NCBI RefSeq assembly: GCF_000012885.1
Contig: NC_007498.2
Span: 3,504,001-3,568,000 of the forward strand
DNA length: 64,000 bases
Reading direction: 5' to 3'
DNA from: Syntrophotalea carbinolica DSM 2380
GTDB lineage: Bacteria > Desulfobacterota > Desulfuromonadia > Desulfuromonadales > Syntrophotaleaceae
The notes under the pieces are model-generated. The model was not told the origin of the DNA, ran no database searches, and saw nothing but the letters and a program-made list of their open reading frames with translations. The translations under genes were made by a program, and so were the position numbers. Shown here piece by piece: positions 26,299 to 35,765 of this stretch (positions are counted from its first letter, which is position 1; every line of letters begins with the position of its first letter).

Positions 26299-27393
26299 AT
26301 GAAGAAAACCGTGATGATGGCTGTGTTAATCCTGAGCGTCGTTTTCTGCGGACTTACGGGATGCCAGAAAGAGCAGGACCCATCCCAGCAGGAACCGTCG
26401 GCACCGGAAAAGGCCGCTGCTGCCAAAAAGGATCCGTTGGTTGGTTGGCAGCCGCAGTTTGATCCCTCTTCAGCCCAATATACCTACCTGTTGTCCAATC
26501 TTGATCATCCGACCATCGAAGGGGTGGCTGTCGGCTACCATATCCGCGACAAAGTATGGGAGCGCAGCGGCGGGCGGTTGTATGTCGATTACCGTCCCTT
26601 GTCTCAACTCGGTCAGGAGAAGGGCGTTCTGAGCAAACTGAAGCTCGGAGCAGTGCAAGGCGTACTCTGCTCTTCGGTGGCCGCCGCCAACATCTCGGAT
26701 ACCCTGGGTATCGTCAATCTACCCTTTGTTATCGATAGCGCGGACAAACTGGAGCAGTTCCGCAACGATCCCGAACTGTTCGATGAATTCCGCAACAGCG
26801 CCCTGCGTCAGGGGCTGATGGTCGTCGACATCACCAGCTACGGTTCCTACGGCTGGGCCACCAATACCCCGGTCCGCACCCTCGCCGAAGCCCGCCAGGT
26901 TAATTTCCGTATCGCCCAGGCGCCGGTCAACACCGATTTTTATCGCGCCTGGGGCATGAAATTCACGGTCATGCCCTGGGGTGACGTGCCTCAGGCCCTG
27001 CAGACCGGTGTAATCGACGGTCTCGATCATACTCCGACGGTCTGCAACATCACCCACAAGTTCGAGGTCGCCCGTTATTTCACACGTGTTGATTACGCTC
27101 AGGGACTGTTCATTCATCTCATGAACAAAGCCTGGCTCGAGCGCCTGCCCGAAGACCTGCGCCGGATACTGCTGGAAGTCATCGCCGAGGAGAGTGCCGC
27201 TGCGCGCCAGCGCGCTCGCGTGCAGCAGCAGGAGCAGATCGCTGCCGCCGAAGCTGTCGGCGTACAGTTTTTTGAACTGGCTGCCGAGGATCGCGCGGAG
27301 CTCATTCGGTTGAGCGAACCTGTTTATGCAACCTGGGGAGCGAAAATAGGGGCTGAATACCTGGCCAAAGTACGCCAGCGCCTGGCCCGATAA
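26299..27393 (+). CDS. dctP: TRAP transporter solute-binding lipoprotein (DctP family)
   Basis: A 364-residue periplasmic receptor. The start at 26299 is chosen because GGAGG lies six bases upstream, giving a signal MKKTVMMAVLILSVVFCGLTGC with lipobox, so the receptor is probably membrane-anchored. The DctP fold is supported by DKVWERSGGRLYVDYRPLSQLGQEKGVLSKLKLGAVQG, FRIAQAPVNTDFYRAWGMKFTVMPWGDVPQALQTGVIDGLDHTP (with the conserved arginine that binds carboxylates) and the long C-terminal helix. First gene of a complete dctPQM set followed by a UspA gene. The ligand is probably an organic acid. Confidence 0.9.
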   Translation: MKKTVMMAVLILSVVFCGLTGCQKEQDPSQQEPSAPEKAAAAKKDPLVGWQPQFDPSSAQYTYLLSNLDHPTIEGVAVGYHIRDKVWERSGGRLYVDYRPLSQLGQEKGVLSKLKLGAVQGVLCSSVAAANISDTLGIVNLPFVIDSADKLEQFRNDPELFDEFRNSALRQGLMVVDITSYGSYGWATNTPVRTLAEARQVNFRIAQAPVNTDFYRAWGMKFTVMPWGDVPQALQTGVIDGLDHTPTVCNITHKFEVARYFTRVDYAQGLFIHLMNKAWLERLPEDLRRILLEVIAEESAAARQRARVQQQEQIAAAEAVGVQFFELAAEDRAELIRLSEPVYATWGAKIGAEYLAKVRQRLAR

Positions 27394-27405
27394 ACGCTAT
27401 TTATC

Positions 27406-27921
27406 ATGACACGACGCATTCTGGAAAAATTTGATCGCCTGGTTGGCGGGATCGAAGATTGGGCGCTGTTTCTGAGCGTGATCCTGGCCTTGTTGGTGGC
27501 CCTGGCCAATGTGGCGCTGCGCAAATTAACACCTGTCAGCCTCTACTGGTCCGACGAAGTGGTGCGCAAAGCCATCTTTTTCTCGGCATTTATCGGTTGC
27601 AGTGCCGCGGTACGGCGCCGTGCGCTGATTCGCATTGACGCCCTGCCGCAGTTGTTGCCGGTATTGAAAAAGCCGCTGACATTATTGAGCCATCTGGGCG
27701 TGCTGCTTTTTGCAGCGGTGATCATACACCTCGGGTGGAAGTTTACCCTTGTCGCTTTTCACGATCCCTATGCCCGGACCTCGACGCTGCAGATTCGCGA
27801 ATGGTGGTTCTATGCCGTTTTGCCCACCATGGGGGTTTTTCTGGCGGTGCATACCCTGCTGGTGATGATCGAAGATTGGTTCGGAAAACGTGACGGGGCC
27901 GATCCCGGTCCGGCCGCTTGA
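27406..27921 (+). CDS. dctQ: TRAP transporter small permease (DctQ family)
   Basis: A 171-residue protein with four predicted membrane helices (WALFLSVILALLVALANVALR; VRKAIFFSAFIGCSAAVRRRA; LTLLSHLGVLLFAAVIIHLGW; FYAVLPTMGVFLAVHTLLVMI) and the family motif YWSDEVVRKAIFFSAFIG. It pairs with the large permease encoded 15 bp downstream. 12 bp separate it from dctP. Confidence 0.88.
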   Translation: MTRRILEKFDRLVGGIEDWALFLSVILALLVALANVALRKLTPVSLYWSDEVVRKAIFFSAFIGCSAAVRRRALIRIDALPQLLPVLKKPLTLLSHLGVLLFAAVIIHLGWKFTLVAFHDPYARTSTLQIREWWFYAVLPTMGVFLAVHTLLVMIEDWFGKRDGADPGPAA

Positions 27922-27936
27922 CCAAGGACAGGCATT

Positions 27937-29220
27937 ATGGATTCACAAGTTTTTATTATCCTGGCATTGCTGCTGGGCTGTCTCGCCACCACCGTTCCCG
28001 TCTTCATCTCGCTGTTTTTCGCAGGCCTGGTCGGCTTGATGGTAGCCGGCATCGATGCGCAGATCGTTGTCGAGGTGCTGTATCGCAGCATGGACAAATT
28101 CGCCTTGATCGTGGTGCTGTTTTTTGTACTGTGCGGCAACATCATGACCAGCGGCAGCATTGTGCAGAAGCTCATCAAAACCGCCGATGCGCTGGTCGGG
28201 TTTCTGCCCGGCGGCCTGGCCATGGCCGGGATACTGGCGTGCGGGTTTTTCGGCGCCATCTCCGGATCGACGGTAGCGACGGTAGTGGCCATCGGCGGCT
28301 TCATGATTCCGGCGCTGATCAAGCATGGCTACGATCCCGCGTTCAGTGTCGGCCTGATGACCACCGCACCGGTCTTGGGAGTGGTGATCCCGCCCTCCAT
28401 TTCCATGATCCTTTATGCGATGATCTCCAACGATTCGCTGGAGGCGCTGTTCCTTACCGGGTTTGTGCCGGGCCTGATGATTATCGTGGCCATGTCCGTT
28501 TATGCCGGGCTGTTCTGCCGGCAGCGCGGCCAACAGACCCGCCGCCGCCCGTCCATGAAAGAACTGCTGGCGGTGCTGCGTGAAAGCATCTGGGCGCTGC
28601 TGTTGCCGGTATTGATCTTCGGCGGCATCTATTCAGGCATTTTCACCGCCAACGAAGCGGCCGTGGTCGCCTGTTTTTATGCGTTTGTGGTGGAAATTTT
28701 CATTCATAAGGACCTGCGCCTGCGGGACGTGAAAAAGGTGGTGGTGTCCTCGGCGATCACCTCCGCAACCTTGTTGGTAATCGTTTCCGGCGCCTCGGTC
28801 TTCGGCGAATATCTGACCTTTGAACAGATCCCGGAGCATATCGCCCAAGCGGTAGTCGGCAGCGTGCAAAGTCCCTGGGTTTTTCTGATGGCCGTCAACC
28901 TGCTGCTGCTGGTGGTGGGAATGTTCATGGACATCATATCCGCCACCCTGATCCTGACGCCGATCTTCTTGCCTCTGCTGAGCCGCTTCGGCATCGACAG
29001 CCTGCATTTCGGCCTGCTCATGACCCTCAATCTCGGCATCGGGTATTGTACCCCGCCGCTGGGCGTGTCGCTGTATATTTCCGGCGCCGTGGCCGACCGC
29101 AATTTGCTCTATGTATCCCGCGCGGTACTGCCGTTCCTGCTCATCCAGATCACTTTGTTGCTGCTTTTGACCTACATACCCGAACTGGTGCTGTGGTTGC
29201 CGCGCCTGGTGTACGGATAA
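27937..29220 (+). CDS. dctM: TRAP transporter large permease (DctM family)
   Basis: A 427-residue membrane protein with about 11-12 helices. Typical motifs are FFVLCGNIMTSGSIVQKLI, GFLPGGLAMAGILACGFFGAISGSTVATVVAIG, SVGLMTTAPVLGVVIPPSISMILYAM and the C-terminal GIGYCTPPLGVSLYISGAVAD. It is the sodium-driven transport channel of the TRAP system. AAGGACAGG precedes the start; the UspA gene follows after 27 bp. Confidence 0.92.
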   Translation: MDSQVFIILALLLGCLATTVPVFISLFFAGLVGLMVAGIDAQIVVEVLYRSMDKFALIVVLFFVLCGNIMTSGSIVQKLIKTADALVGFLPGGLAMAGILACGFFGAISGSTVATVVAIGGFMIPALIKHGYDPAFSVGLMTTAPVLGVVIPPSISMILYAMISNDSLEALFLTGFVPGLMIIVAMSVYAGLFCRQRGQQTRRRPSMKELLAVLRESIWALLLPVLIFGGIYSGIFTANEAAVVACFYAFVVEIFIHKDLRLRDVKKVVVSSAITSATLLVIVSGASVFGEYLTFEQIPEHIAQAVVGSVQSPWVFLMAVNLLLLVVGMFMDIISATLILTPIFLPLLSRFGIDSLHFGLLMTLNLGIGYCTPPLGVSLYISGAVADRNLLYVSRAVLPFLLIQITLLLLLTYIPELVLWLPRLVYG

Positions 29221-29247
29221 GCTGGTTTCAGAGCAAGGAGAAGTGTT

Positions 29248-29670
29248 ATGAAGATCCTTCTGCCCGTCAATCATTCGGAAATCAGCTCGCGGATCATCGA
29301 GGGGCTCGCGGAACGCATTCACTGGCTGCCGCCCGGCACCGTGACGCTGCTGCACGTGGTCGATATGGACCGGCTTGCGTACCGGATGATTCCCGACTTT
29401 CAACTGGAAATGGTCTCCGCCCAAGCCGCCGAGGCCGGCAGTGTTCTGCTGGAAAAGCAGGCCGCTTTGCTGCGGGAGGCAGGGTTCACGGTCGAGCTGC
29501 GTATGGAGACCGGGGCTCCCCGCGAAGTCATTCCGCGGATCGCCAACGACGAAAACTTCGCATTACTGGTACTCGGGCGTCGCAGCAGCGGCGAAGTGCG
29601 CGATGTCCTGTTCGGCAGCGTGACGAATCATGCCCTGCATCGGGTACGGTGCCCGGTTCTGCTGTTCTGA
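29248..29670 (+). CDS. universal stress protein (UspA family)
   Basis: A 140-residue single UspA domain: MKILLPVNHSEISSRIIEGLAERI, TVTLLHVVD, LRMETGAPREVIPRIANDE and the nucleotide loop VLGRRSSGEVRDVLFGSVTNHALHRVRCPVLLF, which resembles the ATP-binding variety. UspA genes often close TRAP operons (for example TeaD, which regulates TeaABC), so a role in controlling the preceding transporter is reasonable. Ribosome site AAGGAG. Confidence 0.88.
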   Translation: MKILLPVNHSEISSRIIEGLAERIHWLPPGTVTLLHVVDMDRLAYRMIPDFQLEMVSAQAAEAGSVLLEKQAALLREAGFTVELRMETGAPREVIPRIANDENFALLVLGRRSSGEVRDVLFGSVTNHALHRVRCPVLLF

Positions 29671-29871
29671 TGTCACATGGCTCTCCAAGCCCCTGTGCGC
29701 AGCCGCTTCCTGACGATGGATGCGGCTGTTTTGGCTTTGGAGCGGCAAGCTTTTCCGATCACAGGATGATGGATAACTGTTTCCAAACCGTTGGTTTTCC
29801 CTTATGTTAATAGAACTTGAACGCAACCCGGCAAATATACGCCCGGTTTGTCCTATGGGAGGGAGGGTAAC

Positions 29872-30465
29872 ATGGAACGATTAACGAGCGCCGAAGGCCT
29901 GGTCGTCAGTCAGAAAAAAGAATGGGGCGAAATCCTTACGGGATTCGAAACCCGCAATCGCTACCGGATAATGGACACGCAGGGACAGGACCTGTTGCTC
30001 GCCGCCGAAGAGGGAGGTAACCTGCTGCTGCGCTGGTTTCTGAAGGCGTTACGCCCGTTCACGGTTCAGGTGCGGGGCATGGATAACAACAGTATGCTGC
30101 GGGTACGGCGCCCCTTCCGCTTCTTTTTCCACGAAGCGCAGATCAGCGATGCTGCAGGGAAGCCCCTTGGCACCATCCGCCGCCAATTTGCTCTGCTGCG
30201 GCGCATCTATACGGTAACCGATGCCCAGGGCAGGGATCTTTGCCAGTTGTTCGGCCCGATTCTGCGTCCCTGGACTTTCCAGGTTCTGCAGGGAGGAATC
30301 GAACAGGGAAAAATCTGTAAAAAATGGAGCGGGCTGCTCAAGGAAGGCTTTACCGATGCGGACAACTTCGGGGTAACCTTTCCGCCGGGCTGGAGCAACG
30401 AACACAAAGCCCTGCTCCTGGGAGCGGTATTTCTTATCGATTTTGTGCATTTCGAAAAACGCTGA
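29872..30465 (+). CDS. scramblase / LURP-one-like protein
   Basis: A 197-residue protein resembling the phospholipid-scramblase-related (tubby-like, LOR) fold: LVVSQKKEWGEILTGFETRNRYRIMD, LLLRWFLKALRPFTVQVRG, MLRVRRPFRFFFHEAQISDAAGKPLGTIRRQFALLRRIYTVTDAQG, and a hydrophobic C-terminal strand KALLLGAVFLIDFVHF. The start at 29872 follows GGGAGGG. Bacterial members have no settled function; lipid scrambling has not been shown for them. Confidence 0.7.
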   Translation: MERLTSAEGLVVSQKKEWGEILTGFETRNRYRIMDTQGQDLLLAAEEGGNLLLRWFLKALRPFTVQVRGMDNNSMLRVRRPFRFFFHEAQISDAAGKPLGTIRRQFALLRRIYTVTDAQGRDLCQLFGPILRPWTFQVLQGGIEQGKICKKWSGLLKEGFTDADNFGVTFPPGWSNEHKALLLGAVFLIDFVHFEKR

Positions 30466-30498
30466 AACGAACGCGGCAGTAATCATGGGGTGGCAGCA

Positions 30499-31479
30499 AT
30501 GAAACCATGGCAAAGTTTGATCCTGGCAGCGTGCCTGGGGCTGTGCGGTTGTTCCGCGGCTGGTCAGGCCGAATCTACCGATGGCCTGCCGGTGCAGCGC
30601 AAAACGGCCGGCTACCAGACGGTTCTCGGTGTCGGGCACCTTGGTGCGGCAGAATTGACCGAAGCTTCGGGCCTTGCGGCCTCCCGGCAAACCGCCGGCG
30701 TGCTGTGGGCGGTAAATGACAGCGGCAATGCGCCGGAGCTGTTCGCCCTGGGACCCCGGGGGGAAGACCGCGGCACGGTGCGCGTGGCCGGCGTTAAGAA
30801 TATCGACTGGGAAGACCTGGCATCCTTTTCCTGGCAGGGTCAGGCTTACCTGTTGGTAGCGGATGTCGGCGACAACCGGGCGATACGCCAGGAGGTACTG
30901 CTGCATGTTGTACCTGAACCGCAGCCCGGATCGGACGGACGTTTTTCCGGCACGGTCGCTCCGGCATGGAGCCTTCGTGTGCGTTTTGAAGACGGGTCGC
31001 GCGATTGCGAGGCGGTGGCGGTGGATCCGCAACAGGGGCAGATCTGGTTATTGAGCAAACGCACCAGCGCGCCGATCCTCTACCGATTGCCTCTACGGCC
31101 CACCGCCGAGGGGCAGCCGCAGACCGCCCGACGCACGGCCGAAATCGGCAACATTCCCGCCCCCGACAGCGAAGACCTGGCGCAGGTTTTCGGGCGTTTC
31201 CGTTCCTGGCCCACGGCTCTCGATATACGGGCTGACGGTCGGGCGGCGGTGATCCTCACTTATAAGGATGCCTACCTGTACTTACGCCACGGCACCGAAC
31301 CGTGGGAGGCGGCCCTGGCCCGCACCCCGCAGATTCTTCGTTTGCCGGCCGCCGAACTGCTGCCCCAGCGCGAGGCAATCTGCTTCAGCGACGACAACTC
31401 CCTGCTGGTAACATCCGAAGGCCAGGGTGCCGGTCTCTACCGACTGCCCACCGGCCCTATCGACGCGTCCGCCCTGTAA
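30499..31479 (+). CDS. predicted lipoprotein with beta-propeller-like body
   Basis: A 326-residue protein: signal MKPWQSLILAACLGLCGC with lipobox, then repeated strand pairs such as GVLWAVNDSGNAPELFALGPRGED, IDWEDLASFSWQGQAYLLVADVGDNRA, CEAVAVDPQQGQIWLLSKRT and REAICFSDDNSLLVTSEGQGAGLYRLP that suggest a propeller similar to SdiA-regulated or esterase-like periplasmic proteins. Conserved acidic loops (SGNAP, DVGDNR) could bind metal. Not assigned to a named family. 33 bp after the scramblase-like gene, so possibly cotranscribed. Confidence 0.6.
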   Translation: MKPWQSLILAACLGLCGCSAAGQAESTDGLPVQRKTAGYQTVLGVGHLGAAELTEASGLAASRQTAGVLWAVNDSGNAPELFALGPRGEDRGTVRVAGVKNIDWEDLASFSWQGQAYLLVADVGDNRAIRQEVLLHVVPEPQPGSDGRFSGTVAPAWSLRVRFEDGSRDCEAVAVDPQQGQIWLLSKRTSAPILYRLPLRPTAEGQPQTARRTAEIGNIPAPDSEDLAQVFGRFRSWPTALDIRADGRAAVILTYKDAYLYLRHGTEPWEAALARTPQILRLPAAELLPQREAICFSDDNSLLVTSEGQGAGLYRLPTGPIDASAL

Positions 31480-31533
31480 GCGGGGCACCCGGCAAGGTCC
31501 TCCCCTCCGCAGGCAGAAAAGGCTTCCATATCG

Positions 31534-32037
31534 ATGCATGACATGACATACCTGACCGGCTATCCGGAGGAACTGACCGGGCAAGTGGCCCAACTTATCG
31601 GGCAGAACAAACTGGGTGTTTTTTTAAAAAGCAAATACCCGGAGGTTCATGAAATCACCACCGATAAGGCCCTTTACGATTTTACCCTGGAGCTTAAAAA
31701 CCGGTTTTTGCGCAAATCCCCGCCCTTGAGCAAAGTAACCTACGACAGCAAAATCAACGTGCTGCATAACGCGCTTGGGGTGCATGCCTTTGTTTCCCGG
31801 GTGCAGGGTCCCAAACTCAAGGCCAAACACGAGATTCGCATCGGCATGGTGTTCAAACAGGCGCCACTCGATTTTTTGCGAATGATCGTGGTTCACGAAC
31901 TGGCCCACCTGAAAGAGAAGGACCACAATAAAGCTTTCTACAAACTCTGCAGATACATGGAGCCGGACTACCACCAGTTGGAATTCGACCTGCGCCTCTA
32001 TCTGACGCAGCTAGAGCTGTTCGGGGAGCTTTACTGA
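31534..32037 (+). CDS. YgjP-type (WLM/DUF45) metallopeptidase-like protein
   Basis: A 167-residue protein with the zinc-protease motif VVHELAHLKEKDHNKAFYKLCRYMEPDY: HExxH plus a downstream histidine, the arrangement of the YgjP/SprT-like group. It also has RIGMVFKQAPLDFLRMI before the motif. Substrates are unknown; the family is associated with DNA or protein repair only by analogy. A strong terminator follows at 32064. Confidence 0.78.
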   Translation: MHDMTYLTGYPEELTGQVAQLIGQNKLGVFLKSKYPEVHEITTDKALYDFTLELKNRFLRKSPPLSKVTYDSKINVLHNALGVHAFVSRVQGPKLKAKHEIRIGMVFKQAPLDFLRMIVVHELAHLKEKDHNKAFYKLCRYMEPDYHQLEFDLRLYLTQLELFGELY

Positions 32038-32063
32038 AAAGGCAGGAGCACCGCAACAAGTGT

Positions 32064-32103
32064 CGAGGCAGCCATCCGCAGGGGTGGCTGCCTCGTTTTA
32101 TTT
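32064..32103 (+). terminator. rho-independent terminator
   Basis: CGAGGCAGCCA (32064-32074) pairs with TGGCTGCCTCG (32085-32095), followed by TTTTATTT. It ends the plus-strand transcript facing the convergent zinc-transport operon. Confidence 0.85.
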
Positions 32104-32111
32104 GGGCGGCA

Positions 32112-32957
32112 TCAGGACTGGGTGGCGCGGCGTATCTGCCACCACCGCCAGAGGCAGATCCCCAGCGAAGAGGCGAGGTAGGCCAGGCCGGTGAGCAATA
32201 CGGTGGTGGCACCGGAGGGCAGATCGTACTGGTAAGACACCGCCAGACCGCCGGTGGTGAAAAGTGCGCCCAGCAAAGTGGCCAGCAGCATCATGCGGCT
32301 CAGGGAGTGTACATACTGACCGGCTATGGCGGCGGGCAATGCCAGCAGGGCGATAACCAGGATCAAACCGACGACCTGGATGAGGATCACCACGGTCAGG
32401 GCCACCAGGCACAACAGCAGCTGCGAAAAAAAGTTTACCGAAACCTGTCGCAGTTCGGCGAATTCCTCATCGAAAGATACCGCCAGCAGTTGCTTGAAAA
32501 ACAGCACCACCAGCAGCACGATACCGACATCGAGCCAGAAGATCAGGTTCAGGTGGCTTTTCGGAATCATCAGAATATTGCCGAACAGGTAACTCATCAG
32601 GTCGACGTTATAGCCGGGGGTGCGGGCAATGAACAACACGCCCATGGCCATACCGACCGCCCACAAGGCGCTGATGGTGGTGTCCTCCTGTTTTTTCCAA
32701 CGGATACTGACCCAGCCGATAATCAATGCCGCGACCAGGGCAGCTATGATGGCGCCGCCCACCGGACTGCGCCCCAGGAAATAAGCCAGCCCCATACCGC
32801 CGAGCACGGCGTGGGCAATGCCGCCGGCAATATAGCCGATGCGCCGTACCACCACGTAAGACCCGGCCACCCCGCAGGCGACGCTGGCCAGCAGACCGCC
32901 GAGCAGGGCATGCTGCATAAAAGGTTGCGAGACGAGAGCTTCCAGAAAAGTATGCAT
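32112..32957 (-). CDS. znuB: zinc/manganese ABC transporter permease
   Basis: A 281-residue permease of the ABC-3 (ZnuB/TroC/MntB) family with about eight membrane helices: MQHALLGGLLASVACGVAGSYVVVRRIGYIAGGIAHAVLGGMGLAYFLG near the N-terminus and VVGLILVIALLALPAAIAGQYVHSLSRMMLLATLLGALFTTGGL in the second half. Last gene of the znuA-znuC-znuB order on the minus strand; 8 bp after the ATPase gene. Confidence 0.9.
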   Translation of the reverse strand: MHTFLEALVSQPFMQHALLGGLLASVACGVAGSYVVVRRIGYIAGGIAHAVLGGMGLAYFLGRSPVGGAIIAALVAALIIGWVSIRWKKQEDTTISALWAVGMAMGVLFIARTPGYNVDLMSYLFGNILMIPKSHLNLIFWLDVGIVLLVVLFFKQLLAVSFDEEFAELRQVSVNFFSQLLLCLVALTVVILIQVVGLILVIALLALPAAIAGQYVHSLSRMMLLATLLGALFTTGGLAVSYQYDLPSGATTVLLTGLAYLASSLGICLWRWWQIRRATQS

Positions 32958-32965
32958 AAATATTC

Positions 32966-33709
32966 TCAGTGGGTATGAAGGATCGTATCGTGATGCACGG
33001 CCCGTAACGGTCCACCGTAGAGCTGTTCGATCATCTCGCCGGTGATTTCCGAAGTGGCGTGGCAGACCAGAGTGCGATTGAGACAGGCGACACGGGTGAT
33101 ATAGCGGGTAATAAAGCCGATATCGTGGGAGACCACCAGCACCGTAAGCCGTTGATTGAGGCGCTTGAGCAGTTCGAAAACACCCTCCTCGATTTTAGGG
33201 TCGATGTGTGCGGTCGGTTCATCGAGAATCAACACCTCCGGCTGGCAGGCCAGTGCACGGGCGATAAGGACACGCTGTAGCTGTCCGCCGGAAAGGGCGG
33301 TAAGGGGGCGCTTGGCCAGGTCGGCAAGTTCCACTTCTTCCAGAGCCTGCTGAGCCCGTTGGTAATCCTGGCGCCGGTAGCCGCCGATCAGGCGGGTTTT
33401 GCCGAGCCGCCCCTGCAGAACCGTCTCGCGGACGCTGATCGGGAAGTTGCGGTCGAAGGTGGCGAATTGCGGCACATACCCGATACGCAGGCGCGCTTCG
33501 GCCGGCGTGGTACCGAATATCGAAACCTCGCCTTTTTGCGGTTCCAGCAGGCCCAGCATAATCTTGAGCAGGGTACTCTTGCCACTGCCGTTGGGCCCTA
33601 CAATGCCGAGAAATTCCTGCTCATGCACCGTCAGGCTTACGTCCTTCAGCACCAGGTGCTCTTCATAGCGGAAAGAGACGTCTTTTAGAGATATGATGGC
33701 ATCGCTCAT
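32966..33709 (-). CDS. znuC: zinc/manganese ABC transporter ATP-binding protein
   Basis: A 247-residue ABC ATPase: Walker A GPNGSGKSTLLK, signature LSGGQLQRVLIARAL, Walker B VLILDEPTAHID, switch histidine in VVSHDIGFI. The start at 33709 lies one base after the stop of the binding-protein gene; a longer frame upstream only runs back inside that gene. Confidence 0.92.
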   Translation of the reverse strand: MSDAIISLKDVSFRYEEHLVLKDVSLTVHEQEFLGIVGPNGSGKSTLLKIMLGLLEPQKGEVSIFGTTPAEARLRIGYVPQFATFDRNFPISVRETVLQGRLGKTRLIGGYRRQDYQRAQQALEEVELADLAKRPLTALSGGQLQRVLIARALACQPEVLILDEPTAHIDPKIEEGVFELLKRLNQRLTVLVVSHDIGFITRYITRVACLNRTLVCHATSEITGEMIEQLYGGPLRAVHHDTILHTH

Positions 33710-33710
33710 G

Positions 33711-34619
33711 TCATTTTTCCAGAACGGTAAAGAAGGCATCGGCAGCCTTACGCAGGTTTTCGATATAGTTTTCCGCCAGCGGATCGATGGCCACCACCTT
33801 ACCGCCGATGGCACGGGCCACGGTGGTGGCGGTGGCACGACTGAACTGCTGCTGGACAAAAATCACGCGAATATTTTTCTTCCTGGCCATGGCGATAATG
33901 CCGGCCAACGCCCGAGGTCCGGGCTCTTTACCCTCCGCTTCGATGGCGATCTGCTGCAATCCGTAGGCATCGGCAAAATACCCCCAGGACGGATGAAAAA
34001 CCAGGAATTTACGGTGCGCAACCCGGTCCAGCCGGTTGTGCAGTTCGCTATCGAGACGCGTCAGATCGGCCGCCAGCGATGCGTAGCCGGCCTGGTAATC
34101 TCGGGCATGGGACGGGTCGAAGGCTGTCAGCGCGGCACGGATGTGCTCGGCAATGATGCGGGCCGCTATCGGGCTGGTCCAGATATGGGGGTCCCGGTGG
34201 TTGTCACGATGCGTAACGGCAGCACCCTTTGTATCATGGTCATCGTCATGATGATGTTGTTCGAGGCGGCGCACATCAACGCCATCGCGCAGATCGACAA
34301 TGCGCATGCGTTGGTTGAGATCGACGAGCCGCGGCATCCAGACCCGCTCGAAAGGAACTCCCACCCGAAAATAGAGATCCGCCTGCCCCAGCCGGCTCAT
34401 CTGTCTCGGGGCCGGCTCATAGGTGGCCGGGCTTTGGCCGGGACCAACCATAACTTCAGTGATGACGTGGGCCCCGCCGACCCGTTCGACAAAATACTTA
34501 AGCGGCAGTACGCTGACGAATACCTGTACCGGCCTGCCGCCCGATTCGATGGCGTAGGCCGTAGTCGCCACGGGAAACAGGCTTAACAAAACAATCAGCA
34601 CCAGCGTCCATCGCGTCAT
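33711..34619 (-). CDS. znuA: zinc-binding periplasmic protein of ABC transporter
   Basis: A 302-residue cluster-9 binding protein: signal MTRWTLVLIVLLSLFPVATTAYA, then VSVLPLKYFVERVGG, VGPGQSPATYEPAPRQM (in place of the usual metal-ligand histidine loop PHxYEP), a His/Asp-rich loop EQHHHDDDHDTKG near residue 120 and DPHIWTSP, FLVFHPSWGYFADAYG. The histidine-rich loop favours zinc over manganese. First gene of the operon; no clear Zur palindrome was seen in the short upstream region. Confidence 0.88.
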   Translation of the reverse strand: MTRWTLVLIVLLSLFPVATTAYAIESGGRPVQVFVSVLPLKYFVERVGGAHVITEVMVGPGQSPATYEPAPRQMSRLGQADLYFRVGVPFERVWMPRLVDLNQRMRIVDLRDGVDVRRLEQHHHDDDHDTKGAAVTHRDNHRDPHIWTSPIAARIIAEHIRAALTAFDPSHARDYQAGYASLAADLTRLDSELHNRLDRVAHRKFLVFHPSWGYFADAYGLQQIAIEAEGKEPGPRALAGIIAMARKKNIRVIFVQQQFSRATATTVARAIGGKVVAIDPLAENYIENLRKAADAFFTVLEK

Positions 34620-34720
34620 GAGTTCGATCTCCGTTTATGACACGCCCCGCTTACATGCGGCAGCGTTGAAAAATCTGAGTATCATAAAATATTGCCGGTG
34701 TCCTACAGACCTGGCAAGGG

Positions 34721-35347
34721 TCAGGCGACACCTTTGAGAAGTCCCTGCACATACCCCGTCAGACCGTGCATGATCAGCGCCACGGCTTTGGCCGCCAGAA
34801 AAATATACAGTAACCGGGGAATGATCATGGCGGCATATCCGCCGATAACCCGCATCAGGGAGTGGGCACTGCTGGCAATCAGGTAAACGATGATGCAGCT
34901 GACGGAGGATACGGCCAGCATGTGGAGCGGCGGTCGATTCTGGGCCAGTATAATGGTCACGGCCAAAGTGCCCGGGCCGACGATAATCGGAAAAGCCAGA
35001 GGAAAAATGGCGCGGGTACGGAAATCATCGGACAACAGGTTGTAACTCAAAGACCCGGTCATAACGCCGCGCACCGCCACGATAAACAGTAAAATTCCAC
35101 CGGCAATACGGAATTCGTCGAGGGTCACTTCAAACAGATTTTTCAGACTCCAGTCGCCGAGCAGGGCAAAACCGATGATCATGGCTGCGGCGGTACCGAC
35201 ACCGAGCTGAATCATGGCGCGGCGCTTGGAGAAATCCATCCCCGAGGTCAGGTCGCGGTAGACCGGGATGTTGCCGAGAGGATTGATGACGGCCAGCAAC
35301 AGCAGGGCATCGTGCAGCAACAGGGTGAAAAAACCGAGGTTGGGCAT
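34721..35347 (-). CDS. MarC-family integral membrane protein, copy 1
   Basis: A 208-residue six-helix membrane protein of the MarC/UPF0056 family: LLLLAVINPLGNIPVYRDLTSGMD, IGFALLGDWSLKNLFEVTLDEFRIAGGILLFIVAVRGV, AIFPLAFPIIVGPGTLAVTIILAQ. The start at 35347 is preferred because GGGAG is well spaced. MarC proteins are not drug pumps despite the name; function unknown. A second MarC gene lies 1 kb away on the other strand. Confidence 0.85.
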   Translation of the reverse strand: MPNLGFFTLLLHDALLLLAVINPLGNIPVYRDLTSGMDFSKRRAMIQLGVGTAAAMIIGFALLGDWSLKNLFEVTLDEFRIAGGILLFIVAVRGVMTGSLSYNLLSDDFRTRAIFPLAFPIIVGPGTLAVTIILAQNRPPLHMLAVSSVSCIIVYLIASSAHSLMRVIGGYAAMIIPRLLYIFLAAKAVALIMHGLTGYVQGLLKGVA

Positions 35348-35765
35348 ACGGGACTCCCGGAAGCCATCGGGCCTGGTCTGGCCGGATATTTTCCCAAGAA
35401 AGCTGTCGGACACGATTTGTGCAACGATGGAACAAAGTCTAACATAGCCCTTTTCTCATTACAGCAATATATTTGCAGCCCCTGCGAACTGCCTGGTAAT
35501 TCTCCCCGGAACCGGGGCGTTTTCGAGCATGTGTTTGTGCCGGATAAAGGCTTGACATGTCCGGGAGCAAAAGACTAGAAAAAAGAACCTTCAGGCGTAT
35601 CAGGGCATACCCGACATCGGGCCAAAAGCTCTTGATAACCATCGCCATGACCGGGGGCAGGTCAAAATGACCTGGCCCCTTACTGTTTCTGCAGGACGGA
35701 GCGATGGCCGCCGCATGGTCACCGGGTCCGAAAAACCTCGCCCCGGCCGGAGGAAGGAGCGCAGC
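35348..35765. other. divergent intergenic region between MarC copy 1 and the thioesterase-like gene
   Basis: About 420 bases with no supported gene. It should contain promoters for both divergent genes; one plus-strand candidate is listed at 35552-35581. Confidence 0.4.
35552..35581 (+). promoter_or_regulatory. candidate sigma-70 promoter
   Basis: TTGACA at 35552-35557 and TAGAAA at 35576-35581 with an 18-bp spacer. The -10 box is poor and the start codon lies 185 bases downstream. Confidence 0.3.
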